Source: Acidobacteriota bacterium (GTDB lineage: Bacteria > Acidobacteriota > Blastocatellia > RBC074). From it: a stretch of 64,000 nucleotides of DNA. Shown piece by piece: positions 10,507 through 19,316 of this stretch (position 1 is its first letter; each line of letters opens with the position of its first letter). The notes beneath the pieces are model-generated. The model searched no databases and had not been told where the DNA came from. It saw only the letters and a program-made list of their open reading frames with translations. The stretch is taken from assembly GCA_019639255.1 (NCBI GenBank), contig JAHBSF010000018.1, positions 1 through 64,000 of the forward strand, in the 5' to 3' direction. The position numbers were made by a program, and so were the translations under genes.

Positions 10507-10774
10507 CGTCCTGCTTTAACTCCGATTTTGTTTCCGAGGATGCCGGGACGGTCCGCGCAGGCCGCCGCTTTCGAGTGAAGGTAGTCGCCTTGGCGGGAAC
10601 TATTTCGAGCGCTCCGTCGCAGCTTGTTTCCGATGCGCCGACCGATTGTCGTGCAGGAGCGGGTTTACCGGCGCCGGTTTTCTTGGGAGCCGATTTTTGC
10701 GCTGCAATACCGGCTGCGGGAAGCAGCATCAGGCAAAGGACAAGCATCAATCTGAGTAATAGCGAACCTGGCAT
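10490..10774 (-). CDS. Small secreted Lys/Arg/Pro-rich protein, function unknown
   Basis: A 94-residue protein with a strong signal peptide (LLLRLMLVLCLMLLPAAGIAA, then QKSAP) and a low-complexity basic, Pro/Ala/Lys-rich mature part. The ATG at 10774 was chosen because GGAGAGA and CAGGG lie just upstream and the upstream ATG adds only a charged stretch. It overlaps the start of the ligase gene by 17 nt, so the two form an operon. I do not recognise a family. Confidence 0.6.
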   Translation of the reverse strand: MPGSLLLRLMLVLCLMLLPAAGIAAQKSAPKKTGAGKPAPARQSVGASETSCDGALEIVPAKATTFTRKRRPARTVPASSETKSELKQDGESQI

Positions 10775-10860
10775 ATCCCTGTCTCTCCGCGCCCCCGTTT
10801 TCGAGAGCAAAACATTGCGCCCTTCGCTAAATCAATTCACGTGAGATCGGGTTAGAAATC

Positions 10861-10956
10861 AGAGATAACGGAACAAACGAAATGAAACCAAAATTACGGA
10901 AAAGTTGAATATTTTCGTAGTTTCCGTCTTATTTCGTTTGTTCCGTTATCTCTCTC
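10861..10956. repeat. GATAAC palindrome, copy 3 (orientation A)
   Basis: Near-consensus copy. Arms AGAGATAACGGAACAAACGAAAT and its complement at the right are perfect over more than 20 bp; centre AAATTACGGAAAAGTTGAAT. It lies between two divergent genes, so it cannot be a terminator for either. Confidence 0.9.
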
Positions 10957-11116
10957 CCGTGTCACGCTGTGCACCAATCTCGCAAGATCGATTTAACGGC
11001 ATAAAGCCTGTACCTGAAAGATTGTACCGGAACGATCGGGTATCGTAAACCTTCAGGACGCCGAATCAGGTTTCAATAGCGGAGGTCTCGCGCGCGGATT
11101 TAGCGTGAGTAGATGC

Positions 11117-11145
11117 TTGCCAAGCCCCGGTTCGTCTCATATAAT
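11117..11145 (+). promoter_or_regulatory. Sigma-70-type promoter of the DnaC-like gene
   Basis: TTGCCA (11117-11122), 17 bp spacer, perfect TATAAT (11140-11145). Transcription would begin near 11152, downstream of the first possible start codon at 11113, and therefore supports the ATG at 11194. Confidence 0.55.
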
Positions 11146-11193
11146 GCCCGGCGACTTCGACCAAGTATTCGCGGGCATAAATTTTGGGAAACA

Positions 11194-12000
11194 ATGCCGG
11201 GGGTATCCTCCAGATCCAACTCCGGCCCAGCGCAGCAAGTAATCTCGATGGGCGTCGACTCCGCTAATCTGCAACTCGCCGTGTGTACCTGGTGCGGCGG
11301 GACGGGCTGGGAGATGGTAGACGGCAAAGGTGTTCGTCCCTGCCGCTGCCGGATCAGCGAGAGGCGAAATCAGTTGCTGGCTGCTGCAAGGATTCCAAAG
11401 CGCTACGAGGCCTGCTCGATGGATAACTACATCCCTCAGGGATCCCCACGTTCCCAGGAATTTCTTTCACAGGCCTACGCTTTGCGAGACGCCAAAAATT
11501 TTGTCGACGAGTACCCGATTGTCGACCACGGAATAGTCTTTTTCGGTCCGTGCGGAGTCGGGAAGACTCACCTTGCTACTGCGATACTGCGCGCGCTGGT
11601 GATCAATAAGGGTGTAAATTGCCTTTTTTACGACTTCCGTGATCTTCTGAAGGCGATACAGGACAGCTATAATCCGGTGTCGCAAACCTCGGAATCCCGC
11701 GTGCTTGCTCCCGTATTCGAAGCCGAGGTTCTCGTCCTCGACGAACTTGGCGCATCCAAACCTACCGACTGGGTGCGGGATACGATGACGCAGATTGTCA
11801 ATACGCGATACAACGACAAAAAAATTACCATCATCACCACCAACTTCGTCGACGAACCCGAAAATCCCCAAGAAGAATCGCTGACCGACCGCGTCGGCGT
11901 TCGCCTGCGCTCCCGCCTTTACGAAATGTGCAGGAATATCTGTATCAAGGGGCAGGACTACCGAATGATTCTGCAGGAAAATCGAGGCCGCAGGTTCTGA
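11194..12000 (+). CDS. DnaC/IstB-like AAA+ ATPase with N-terminal zinc motif
   Basis: About 268 residues. Family members load the replicative helicase (DnaC/DnaI) or assist transposases (IstB). Visible parts: a Cys cluster CTWC-x15-CRC at residues 31-52 that probably binds zinc, Walker [12 protein letters not shown], Walker B VLVLDELG, and a sensor-like TIITTNF. No transposase lies nearby, so a helicase-loader role is likelier than IstB. The open frame reaches 11113, but the promoter there places the transcript start after that codon. The ATG at 11194 has only a weak GGGAAA upstream; 11248 is the alternative. The gene is alone on its strand before the membrane protein gene. Confidence 0.8.
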   Translation: MPGVSSRSNSGPAQQVISMGVDSANLQLAVCTWCGGTGWEMVDGKGVRPCRCRISERRNQLLAAARIPKRYEACSMDNYIPQGSPRSQEFLSQAYALRDAKNFVDEYPIVDHGIVFFGPCGVGKTHLATAILRALVINKGVNCLFYDFRDLLKAIQDSYNPVSQTSESRVLAPVFEAEVLVLDELGASKPTDWVRDTMTQIVNTRYNDKKITIITTNFVDEPENPQEESLTDRVGVRLRSRLYEMCRNICIKGQDYRMILQENRGRRF

Positions 12001-12094
12001 ACGCCCGGCCTTGTTTGCATTCGACATCGCAAACAGCGTGCTTTGCTCAACAAAGTACTTGTCGAAATATCAGGAAAGGGGTAAAATTCGCGTC

Positions 12095-12718
12095 ATGAAT
12101 GGAGCGTCGCCGCTGCGTCGTGCGAGTGAGGCCGAGGGCAACCCGCCGGCGCTGCATGCTCGGGCGATGGAGAATCTGCGCTTCATCCGCGAGACGATGG
12201 AGCGGGCCGGATCCTTTACGGCAGTGCCGGGCTGGGGTGGGATCTGGATCGGAGCAACGGCGGGCGTTGCAGCATTGCTGGCCGGATATACGGCGGAGAT
12301 GGCGAGGTGGCGAACCGTCTGGCTGTTGGAGGCGTTGCTGGCGGTGACGATTGGCGCGATATCGATGCGGCGGAAGGCGGCGCGGGCCGGAATCAAGCTC
12401 TGGTCGGGGCCGGGACGCAAGTTTACACTGAGTCTTGCTCCGCCGCTTGCAGCAGGAGCCGTGCTTTCGGTCGTGCTTGCCGGCGCGGGCGCCTGGGATG
12501 CCTTGCCCGGTCTATGGCTGCTTTTGTATGGTACGGGCGTTGTAACGGGCGGAGCATTTTCCGTGCGCATCGTTCCGCTGATGGGGTGTTGTTTTATGGC
12601 GCTCGGCTGCGTGGCGCTGTTTGTGCCCGATCCCTGGCCGGAAATCCTGATGGGGGTCGGCTTCGGAGGACTTCATATCGGTTTCGGTGTGGTTATTGCA
12701 AGGAGGTACGGTGGCTAA
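12095..12718 (+). CDS. Four- to six-TM membrane protein paired with a winged-helix regulator
   Basis: About 207 residues. A cytoplasmic N-terminal segment ([24 protein letters not shown]) is followed by hydrophobic helices at [59 protein letters not shown] and the Cys-containing [15 protein letters not shown]. The ATG at 12095 has AGGAAAGGGG upstream. Its stop overlaps the next start by 8 nt, and that start carries AAGGAGGT inside this gene. In Acidobacteriota such a membrane protein is often found next to a small transcriptional regulator; its job is not known to me. Confidence 0.75.
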   Translation: MNGASPLRRASEAEGNPPALHARAMENLRFIRETMERAGSFTAVPGWGGIWIGATAGVAALLAGYTAEMARWRTVWLLEALLAVTIGAISMRRKAARAGIKLWSGPGRKFTLSLAPPLAAGAVLSVVLAGAGAWDALPGLWLLLYGTGVVTGGAFSVRIVPLMGCCFMALGCVALFVPDPWPEILMGVGFGGLHIGFGVVIARRYGG

Positions 12719-13094
12719 ATCTACGGCACGACAATCAGAGCGTACTCTTAAACCTCGTACCGGTGTGAAGGCAATCCGGGGATTGCGCGCCGCGGAAAAG
12801 GCGCCGGAACTCGATAACCTGATTCACGAAAGAATGAGGCTCGGAATAGTCAGCGCGCTTGCGGCAAACGAATCGCTCACTTTCAGTGAATTGAAGGACC
12901 TGCTCAAGACTACCGACGGAAACGTTAGCGTGCACGCGCGCAGGCTCGAAGAAGCCGAATATATCGAATGCTCAAAATCCTTCGACGGGCGGATTCCTCG
13001 CACCGAGTATCGCCTGACGGCGCAGGGACGTGCGGCGCTCGGACGTTACCTCGACCATATGGAAGCATTAATACGCGCCGCGCGGGTTCGCTGA
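12711..13094 (+). CDS. Winged-helix transcriptional regulator (MarR/PadR/ArsR-like)
   Basis: A 127-residue DNA-binding protein. After a basic tail of ~30 residues the winged helix reads [43 protein letters not shown] (recognition region) and [15 protein letters not shown] (wing and last helix), as in the HTH_34-like group. It starts with GTG at 12711 behind a near-perfect AAGGAGGT, 3 nt before the start. It overlaps the membrane protein gene by 8 nt, so both are surely made from one message and the regulator probably controls its own operon. Confidence 0.85.
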   Translation: MAKSTARQSERTLKPRTGVKAIRGLRAAEKAPELDNLIHERMRLGIVSALAANESLTFSELKDLLKTTDGNVSVHARRLEEAEYIECSKSFDGRIPRTEYRLTAQGRAALGRYLDHMEALIRAARVR

Positions 13095-13191
13095 ACGCTG
13101 TATCGCGCGCCGGATACCAATGAATATAATGAAATACGCGCCGGAGATCGTCGACGCTGCTACCGGGGTTAATATAGAGGAGAGTTCACAC

Positions 13192-13677
13192 ATGTACGAG
13201 CGAGCCGCCCTGAAGGAGTACGAAAGTATCGCCTGGAAAGCGACGCATCATCTGCTTCAGGTGACGACAGAAGAGCCGCTGGCTTTTATCGATCTGACCG
13301 AACAGGTCACAGCACTCGTGCGATCTGCAGGAATTCAGATCGGAGCAGTACACCTGCAGACTTTGCATACCACGACTGCGATTGTCGTAAACGAACATGA
13401 GCCGCTGCTGCACTGCGATATGAAAAAGCTGCTCGATCGCCTTGCCCCGGAAACCGATGACTACGACCACGATAATCTCGCTATCCGCACTGTAAACCTG
13501 GTTCCAGATGAGCGCCGAAACGGGCACGCTCATTGCCGCGCGATGTTTTTTCGAACTTCGGAAACGATTCATATCGTAGACGGCGCGCTCCATCTCGGAC
13601 GTTGGCAGCGCATATTTATGCTCGAACTCGACGGACCGCAATCGCGCCGTGTTTCGGCCATGATCATGGGCCAGTAA
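13192..13677 (+). CDS. yjbQ: YjbQ/UPF0047 family protein
   Basis: About 161 residues, longer than the usual ~135-140 owing to an N-terminal extension. Conserved family features are TTAIVVNEHEPLL, DYDHDNLAIRTVNLVPDERRNGHAHCRAM and WQRIFMLELDGPQSRRV. The family is annotated from E. coli work as a secondary thiamine-phosphate synthase; the real role is unsettled. The ATG at 13192 was chosen because GAGGAGAG lies 9 nt upstream; a frame extension to 13120 is not needed. The stop is 3 nt from a 55-bp perfect inverted repeat that probably ends its transcript. Confidence 0.88.
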   Translation: MYERAALKEYESIAWKATHHLLQVTTEEPLAFIDLTEQVTALVRSAGIQIGAVHLQTLHTTTAIVVNEHEPLLHCDMKKLLDRLAPETDDYDHDNLAIRTVNLVPDERRNGHAHCRAMFFRTSETIHIVDGALHLGRWQRIFMLELDGPQSRRVSAMIMGQ

Positions 13678-13680
13678 GAC

Positions 13681-13837
13681 AAAAACCGCTGAAGACGCTG
13701 ATAAGGAGAAAGAGAGATAACGGAACAAACGAAATTAGACGGAACAAACGGAAATAATCAACTTTTCCGTAATTTTCGGTTCATTTCGTTTGTTCCGTTA
13801 TCTCTCTTTCTCCTTATCAGCGTCTTCAGCGGTTTTT
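13681..13837. repeat. GATAAC palindrome, copy 4 (orientation B), nested in a 55-bp perfect inverted repeat
   Basis: 13681-13735 is the exact reverse complement of 13783-13837, 55 of 55 positions, with a 47-bp centre. The outer 30 bp (AAAAACCGCTGAAGACGCTG and on) are unique to this place, the inner 25 bp are the family arm. The outer part has a GC-rich stem and runs of T on the right and A on the left, as in a bidirectional Rho-independent terminator. It lies between the converging yjbQ and TonB-receptor genes. Confidence 0.95.
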
Positions 13838-13849
13838 TTTGGTCTCCTG

Positions 13850-16258
13850 TTATCGACCCACTTTCAAACGAACTCCGCCTCTAAAAAGCCTGGGCGCGCC
13901 GATGGTTTCTATGGGCGTTCTCCCGACGGCATAGACCTCGTCGAGCGCATTCTGTATGGCGACGAATATCTCAACGCCTTGCGCGATTCGCCTCGATGCC
14001 AGCAGATCCACCAGAGCAAAAGAGCCAAGCGCGAGGCGGTTCTGATCGTCGTCAAACTGGCGGCCGGAAGCGCGGAATTGAAGCGCCGCCGTAAAATATC
14101 CCGGATTCGAGTACGTCGCCTGCAAGGTAAACTGATGTCGCGGCGCCTGCGGAACCCATAGCCCTTTCAGTCGTGCATCCTGCGGCGCGGAAAGTACCAC
14201 TGCGTCCGAATACAGATATCCGGCCGACAACTGCCAATCTCGCGCAGGTCTCCATTCCGATTCCAGTTCCAGGCCCCGCGACCTCGTCCGGCCCAGGTTT
14301 CGGCGTTGTCTGGTAATCAGCGTGGGAGTTGCAGAAAGTGTGAAATTCGAAATCGGATTTACGGTTTCGGTCCAGTAATAGGCTCCGCGTATTACCCCGC
14401 GTCCCGCGATTTTCCAGCCGAATCCGGCCTCGCCGCCCGTCAACCGCTCGGCCATCAGGTTTTCATTCCCCTGTGTAATCGTATCGCCAACCCTGAAAGA
14501 CCGATACAGTTCATTCAACGTTGGCGCGCGGAAAGCCCTGTAGCCTGAAGCTCGAAGCGAGAAGCTTTCGTTTGCCTGATATAACAATGCAATCCTGGGG
14601 CTGAAGGCGTCGGTAGATCTTTGGGAGAAAAACGTAGGCCGAACGACTCCGGTTGCAAGCGTTTTTTCGATCGAATACGCCGAAGAATCGCGCCACTCGT
14701 CATAACGGGCGCTTGCGGAAAGTTGCAGTTTCGATGTGAGCGAAACGATATCCTGAAAGAAAAATCCGAAACGGCGCTGGCGCCCGCCTGCGCTGACAAA
14801 AGTCGTAGCGCGTCCCGCCGCAAAGCCTTCTTCATCGCTCGATCCGCGAACTCCGCGCAGGTCCGTTCCCGCCACAAGCAGATGCCTGCCCGAAAAGTTG
14901 CGCGTCCAGTTTATTGAAAATCCGGCATCCTGAGACGGCACGGCCTGCAGACGCGTGATGGTTTCGGTTGCGCGTCCGGCTGCAACGGCGGTGAAGTTCT
15001 GATGGAATCGCTGACGGTTGGCGAATACCGCAATCGACCATGTGCTGCCGTCGGATGTCGCTCCACGATAACCCGCCGCAACCGACTCCGTAGCTGTATC
15101 GTTCCGCTGTATGAGGGTGCCGTTGTTTCGGTCTTCATCGAACAGCGAGCCGCGCACGTAGATCGAATGCGTCGCATCGGATTCGTTCGCTGCGCCAAAG
15201 AATCTGCTGGCCCGCAAAGTCAGCAGGTTATGGCGCGATGCAGCAGGAGCGTCAGTCGCCCCGCGCTGGTTCGGCGCAATAATGAAGTATCCGTCGGTGC
15301 GATAGGTTTCACCCGTGAGCATCGCGCCCCATCGTTTCCACGAGCCTCCGGCAATGAAGTTGAAATCCACAGTGCGGCGATTTCCATACGATGCTTCGGC
15401 TTCCATTACGGCGGCGCTCGGCGTCCGCGTCAAAACGTTGATTACTCCGCTGAGCGCGTCCGAGCCGTAAAGATCTGAACCGCCGCCGCGCACAACTTCT
15501 ACGCGCTCGACAGCCGCTCGCGGAACCCGATCCCAGTAAACCCATCCGCCGAACGCATCGTTGAGCGGCAGGCCGTCTGTAAGCACAAGCGTGCGACTTG
15601 CGCCGCTTGCGCCTGCGCCGCGTAGCGAAACACCCTGAGTGGTCGGATTGGCGACGACGCTGCTGGACCTGCGGAATATGCTGAATCCGGGCACCTGGCG
15701 CAGCAGGTCATCCAGGGTCTGCGCCGCAGAGTTCCCGGCCTGAGCCGCGTCCAGCACTGTCACGCTTGTCGGCAAATCCTCTATGCGTCGCTCTACTCTT
15801 GCGGGGGTAACCGTCATCACTTCGGGTAAGGCCGATGCTTCGAGAACAAAGTCTATCGGGCCGTGTAGGGAATTAACGTCGATCCGTAATTCCCGCGACC
15901 GTGCGGCAAATCCTGGTGCTTCGACTCTGATGCGGTAGCTTCCGGGCGCTAGTTGCAACGTGTAACGCCCTTCATTGTCGGAAGCAGTACGGAAAGAAGC
16001 GTTTCCGGCGCCCGTAGCCTGTATGGTGGCCCCGGCGATTGAGTCGCCGCGCTGGTCCGTTACGCGCCCGGTAACCGTTTGGTGCTGCGCATAAGCCGGT
16101 GTGCAGCAAAACAGTACGAAAAAAATCGCGCACACAAACGGGACAGCGGTGAGAGCACGGACCCTGACCGGGTATCCGGAAACCGGTTTCGAGTTGATTG
16201 AATTCGAGGAGGCGGCGAAGCTGTTGCGCATCAGGATTTCAAATTCTAACTGTGTCAT
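13850..16258 (-). CDS. TonB-dependent receptor with carboxypeptidase-regulatory domain (vitamin/siderophore type)
   Basis: An 802-residue outer-membrane receptor. Signal peptide about 35-58 (FVCAIFFVLFCCTPAYAQ); carboxypeptidase-regulatory domain about 60-140 (GRVTDQRGDSIAGATI, YTLQLAPGSYRIRV); classic plug with LPTSVTVLDAAQ, LRQVPGFSIFRRSS, GVSLRGAGASGASRTLVLTD and VEVVRGGGSDLYGSDALSGV; barrel with FRAPTLNELYRSFRVGD. The plug resembles BtuB/FepA-type receptors more than the two Oar-like ones in this window, so a small metal chelate or vitamin is plausible. ATGs at 16258 and 16231 are both possible; neither has a strong ribosome site. It converges with yjbQ. Confidence 0.9.
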   Translation of the reverse strand: MTQLEFEILMRNSFAASSNSINSKPVSGYPVRVRALTAVPFVCAIFFVLFCCTPAYAQHQTVTGRVTDQRGDSIAGATIQATGAGNASFRTASDNEGRYTLQLAPGSYRIRVEAPGFAARSRELRIDVNSLHGPIDFVLEASALPEVMTVTPARVERRIEDLPTSVTVLDAAQAGNSAAQTLDDLLRQVPGFSIFRRSSSVVANPTTQGVSLRGAGASGASRTLVLTDGLPLNDAFGGWVYWDRVPRAAVERVEVVRGGGSDLYGSDALSGVINVLTRTPSAAVMEAEASYGNRRTVDFNFIAGGSWKRWGAMLTGETYRTDGYFIIAPNQRGATDAPAASRHNLLTLRASRFFGAANESDATHSIYVRGSLFDEDRNNGTLIQRNDTATESVAAGYRGATSDGSTWSIAVFANRQRFHQNFTAVAAGRATETITRLQAVPSQDAGFSINWTRNFSGRHLLVAGTDLRGVRGSSDEEGFAAGRATTFVSAGGRQRRFGFFFQDIVSLTSKLQLSASARYDEWRDSSAYSIEKTLATGVVRPTFFSQRSTDAFSPRIALLYQANESFSLRASGYRAFRAPTLNELYRSFRVGDTITQGNENLMAERLTGGEAGFGWKIAGRGVIRGAYYWTETVNPISNFTLSATPTLITRQRRNLGRTRSRGLELESEWRPARDWQLSAGYLYSDAVVLSAPQDARLKGLWVPQAPRHQFTLQATYSNPGYFTAALQFRASGRQFDDDQNRLALGSFALVDLLASRRIAQGVEIFVAIQNALDEVYAVGRTPIETIGAPRLFRGGVRLKVGR

Positions 16259-16273
16259 TCCAGTGCGGACCTT

Positions 16274-16445
16274 TTAATCAAACCACACGATGTTGGGACA
16301 TAAGAGAGAGATAACGGAAAAAACGAAATGAGACGGAACAGACGGAAGTATTCAGCTTTTCCGTGATTTTCGTTTTTGTTTCGTTTGTTCCGTTATCTCT
16401 CTTGCTGTCTCCCGCTTTGTACCAATCTCCAGTGGATCGGATTAA
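16274..16445. repeat. GATAAC palindrome, copy 5 (orientation B) with long outer arms
   Basis: Core 16304-16403. Outer arms are related: left TTAATCAAACCACACGATGTTGGGAC, right GTACCAATCTCCAGTGGATCGGATTAA, an imperfect inverted repeat giving an element of about 170 bp. The left outer arm recurs at 35280 and 47690, the right one at 35415. The place is a divergent gap. Confidence 0.85.
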
Positions 16446-16536
16446 TTGTGGATATTCGCGAAAGATTCCCCGATAATCTTCGCCCGGCGAACAAAATGCA
16501 AGCCATCAAGTTGAACCTGGGGAGATTGGCGGCTGT

Positions 16537-19209
16537 ATGACAAAACGCTGGGCGAGCGCGCTGGTGGGGCTGTTTTTTTTACTCACTCTGGTCAGCGCTG
16601 TAGCCATCGGGTCAAGAACAATCAAATCGGTTGCAGGGCTGAGTCGCGCAAGCGATCCCGGCTGGCGCGCAAGCGCATTCGATCGCAGGGTGAGACTCGT
16701 ACACATCCGCGAGGATGGGCCGGCTGCCGGTAAACTCCAGGTCCGCGACATTCTCATCGAGATTAACGGGCTCGAACTCAAAAGCCCGTTTCAGGCCGCT
16801 GCATTTTTTGAACATATGCGTCCGGGAAGCACCTATACGGTACTGGCGGAGCGCGACGGACGACGGTTTGAGCTTGTACTTGAAACGGAAGCGATTCCCA
16901 GAACTCTGGTAGCACTGCTGCCGCTGGCTACGATTATACTTCCAGCGATCTTTCTTCTTACTGGACTTGCAGTTTTCCTGCTGAGGCCGGAAGAGAAATC
17001 GGCTTTGCTGCTGGCATTGATGTTCGGCTGTGCGGGGTCATTGTTTATCTCCGGGTCGTATTCAGGATTCCCGGTCTGGCTGGGCGGGATTCTTGTTCTG
17101 GCATCGCTCGGAGCAAGTTTTTTCTGGCCCATTTTCTTCCATTTCTTCCTCGTATTTCCCGATGAGTCGTTGTCGCCCGTGCTGAAGCGGTTGCCTCGTT
17201 TCGAATACCTGCTGTATTTGCCGCATCTGCTCATCAATCTCCCTTATGTAGTCGTGTGGGACTGGATGCGAATGCGTTCGGAGGAAGAAGCGATTCATCT
17301 GGCGGGGCAATATGGCTGGATCGGGCTGGCCGTCATCGGATTACGTGTCCTGTATATAATCGGCGGACTCGTATCGCTGCTGGCCAACTACCGTGGAGCA
17401 AACAAACTGCTGCGAAGGAAAATGCGCGTGATCGTCGCGGGCAGTCTTGGCGCCTGCTTGCCGATGACGTTGCTGATCGCAGGGGAATTGCTGCTGCCCG
17501 ACAGGACTCTCAGCGAAGGAATACTGCTTTGGATGGCGCTGGCTTCATTTTCCGCCTTTCTTCTTTTCCCGATTTCGTTTGTTTATGCAATAGCACGGCA
17601 TCAGGTGATTCCGGTCAGGCTCATACTGCGGCGCGGCGTGCGGTACCTATTTGTAGCGCGCGGTTCGATTGCGCTTGAACTGATCGCTGTAGGTCTGGTG
17701 CTTACGGTGCTGCTGGACACGCTTTTTGACTGGTTTGCAACTCGGCGCGTGTGGGTAGCTGTTATCTCAGGTTTGGTTGCAATTGCGGTGTGGCAGGCGA
17801 CCAGGTACCTGCATCATCGCGTTATTGCACCGATGATCGACCGGCGTTTTTTCCGTCAGGCGTACAACGCTCAACAGATATTATCGGATCTGGGGCAGGC
17901 GTTGCGCGGTGCGGCGGAGCTTAACGAACCGGCGCTGGTGCGCATTTGCGAGACGATCCGCAAGGCGCTCAACGCCGATACCGTGACGCTTTTCCTGCGC
18001 GACGAATCGAAATTGCAGTTCCGGTGCACAGTGTTGTCCCAGCATCTCGGTGCGGAAAATCTCGTGCTTACGGGCGCCGAATCTCTGAGTCTGCCTAATG
18101 AAAGCTTCGTCATTCGCTGGTTTTCCGGCACGACGCGGCCGCTCAGAGTGGATTTCAGCGACCCTCATTCGTGGGCGCGCGCACTTGTTACAGCCGAATC
18201 GATGAAATTTCCCGAGCGTGAAGGTTCGAGCGAGGTCCTGAAGCAGATACGTGCAGCGCTGCTGCTTCCCATTGCATCGAAAGATGAACTTTTGGGAGTG
18301 CTTGCACTCGGCCCCCGGCTGGGCGACCTGCCGTACTCGCGCGAAGACGAACATCTGCTGATGGCCGTAGCCTGGCAACTCGGTTATGCCATCGAAAACG
18401 ATCATCTCGTTCGTCGCAAGGCTGAAGAACAAAGATTGCGGCGCGAGATCGAGTTTGCAACCGAAGTGCAGAAGCGCCTGTTTCCGCAATCATTGCCGTC
18501 GTGTTACTCCCTGGATCTGGCCGGAGTATGCCATCCCGCGCGCGGCATCGGCGGAGATTACTATGACTTTCTTCAACTCGGGGACGGACGCATAGGAATA
18601 GCAGTCGCAGATGTTTCCGGGAAGGGACTATCAGCGGCGCTGCTGATGTCCACCGTGCAGGCGTCGTTGAGGACGCAGACGTCTATGGCCGGAGGGCGGA
18701 TAATAGACCTCGTGGCGTCGATGAACAGATTGTTGTGCGAATCTACGGATACCAGTCATTACGCAACCTTCTTTTACGCCGAATACGAAGAATCCACGCA
18801 AACGCTTGTTTACGTCAATGCCGGGCATAACCCGCCCCTGCTCGTTCGCGCCGGTGCGGATATGAGCGCGGGTGGGCGCCCGATGCGCACTACGGCTGCT
18901 GCAGGAACAACCCTGCTTCTCGAAACCGGAGGGCCGGTCATCGGATTGCTCAGCGATTGCAGCTATGAATGTGAACGGATTGAAATAAGGCCCGGCGACA
19001 TTTTACTGGCTTATACGGACGGCGTGAGCGAGGCGAGCAATCCCGAGGATGAAGAGTTTGGAGAACAGCGAATGGTGGAAATCGTATTGTCAAGTGCGTA
19101 CTTGCCCGCCGCGGAAATTGGGCGCCGGATCGTCGCCGCAGTTCGCGACTGGTGCAGGGATGCGCCGCAGCACGACGATCTTACCCTCGTGATCGTAAAA
19201 GCAAGGTGA
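16537..19209 (+). CDS. PDZ - membrane - GAF - SpoIIE/PP2C serine phosphatase
   Basis: An 890-residue signalling protein. One N-terminal TM helix; PDZ-like domain about 45-120 (VRLVHIREDGPAAGKLQVRD, ILIEINGLEL); about eight hydrophobic helices 125-430; GAF-like domain about 450-625; coiled linker; then the PPM/SpoIIE phosphatase about 650-890 with metal ligands in GIGGDYYDF and VADVSGKG, plus YVNAGHNPPLL, LLAYTDGVSEA and QHDDLTLVIV. RsbU-type enzymes dephosphorylate an anti-sigma-factor antagonist, so it probably senses an envelope or small-molecule signal and feeds partner switching. No antagonist or anti-sigma gene of that kind is adjacent. GGGGAGA upstream supports the start. Confidence 0.88.
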   Translation: MTKRWASALVGLFFLLTLVSAVAIGSRTIKSVAGLSRASDPGWRASAFDRRVRLVHIREDGPAAGKLQVRDILIEINGLELKSPFQAAAFFEHMRPGSTYTVLAERDGRRFELVLETEAIPRTLVALLPLATIILPAIFLLTGLAVFLLRPEEKSALLLALMFGCAGSLFISGSYSGFPVWLGGILVLASLGASFFWPIFFHFFLVFPDESLSPVLKRLPRFEYLLYLPHLLINLPYVVVWDWMRMRSEEEAIHLAGQYGWIGLAVIGLRVLYIIGGLVSLLANYRGANKLLRRKMRVIVAGSLGACLPMTLLIAGELLLPDRTLSEGILLWMALASFSAFLLFPISFVYAIARHQVIPVRLILRRGVRYLFVARGSIALELIAVGLVLTVLLDTLFDWFATRRVWVAVISGLVAIAVWQATRYLHHRVIAPMIDRRFFRQAYNAQQILSDLGQALRGAAELNEPALVRICETIRKALNADTVTLFLRDESKLQFRCTVLSQHLGAENLVLTGAESLSLPNESFVIRWFSGTTRPLRVDFSDPHSWARALVTAESMKFPEREGSSEVLKQIRAALLLPIASKDELLGVLALGPRLGDLPYSREDEHLLMAVAWQLGYAIENDHLVRRKAEEQRLRREIEFATEVQKRLFPQSLPSCYSLDLAGVCHPARGIGGDYYDFLQLGDGRIGIAVADVSGKGLSAALLMSTVQASLRTQTSMAGGRIIDLVASMNRLLCESTDTSHYATFFYAEYEESTQTLVYVNAGHNPPLLVRAGADMSAGGRPMRTTAAAGTTLLLETGGPVIGLLSDCSYECERIEIRPGDILLAYTDGVSEASNPEDEEFGEQRMVEIVLSSAYLPAAEIGRRIVAAVRDWCRDAPQHDDLTLVIVKAR

Positions 19210-19222
19210 ACAGGCGATCCTG

Positions 19223-19296
19223 GAGAGATAACGAAACATACGGGAAAATTTGCTGATCCGTTTGTTTCGTTTTATTTCGTCTGTTCCGTTATCTCT
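19223..19296. repeat. GATAAC palindrome, copy 6 (short variant)
   Basis: GAGAGATAACGAAACATACGG at the left, CGTCTGTTCCGTTATCTCT at the right. The centre is shortened and diverged, so orientation is unclear. Convergent gap between the phosphatase gene and the gene at 19317. Confidence 0.75.
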
Positions 19297-19316
19297 TTTT
19301 CATCACTTCTTCATGG

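Larger units (their letters stand above)
10775..11193. other. Divergent control region holding palindrome copy 3 and a sigma-70 promoter
   Basis: About 420 bases between the start of the small secreted protein (minus) and the DnaC-like gene (plus). It contains GATAAC palindrome copy 3 with a right flank CACGCTGTGCACCAATCTC shared with other copies, and the promoter at 11117-11145. Nothing else is recognisable. Confidence 0.6.

Noticed and set aside
11194-12000. IstB transposition helper of an insertion sequence
   Set aside because: No IstA-like transposase, terminal repeats or target duplication nearby; the gene has its own promoter and a zinc motif typical of stand-alone loaders.
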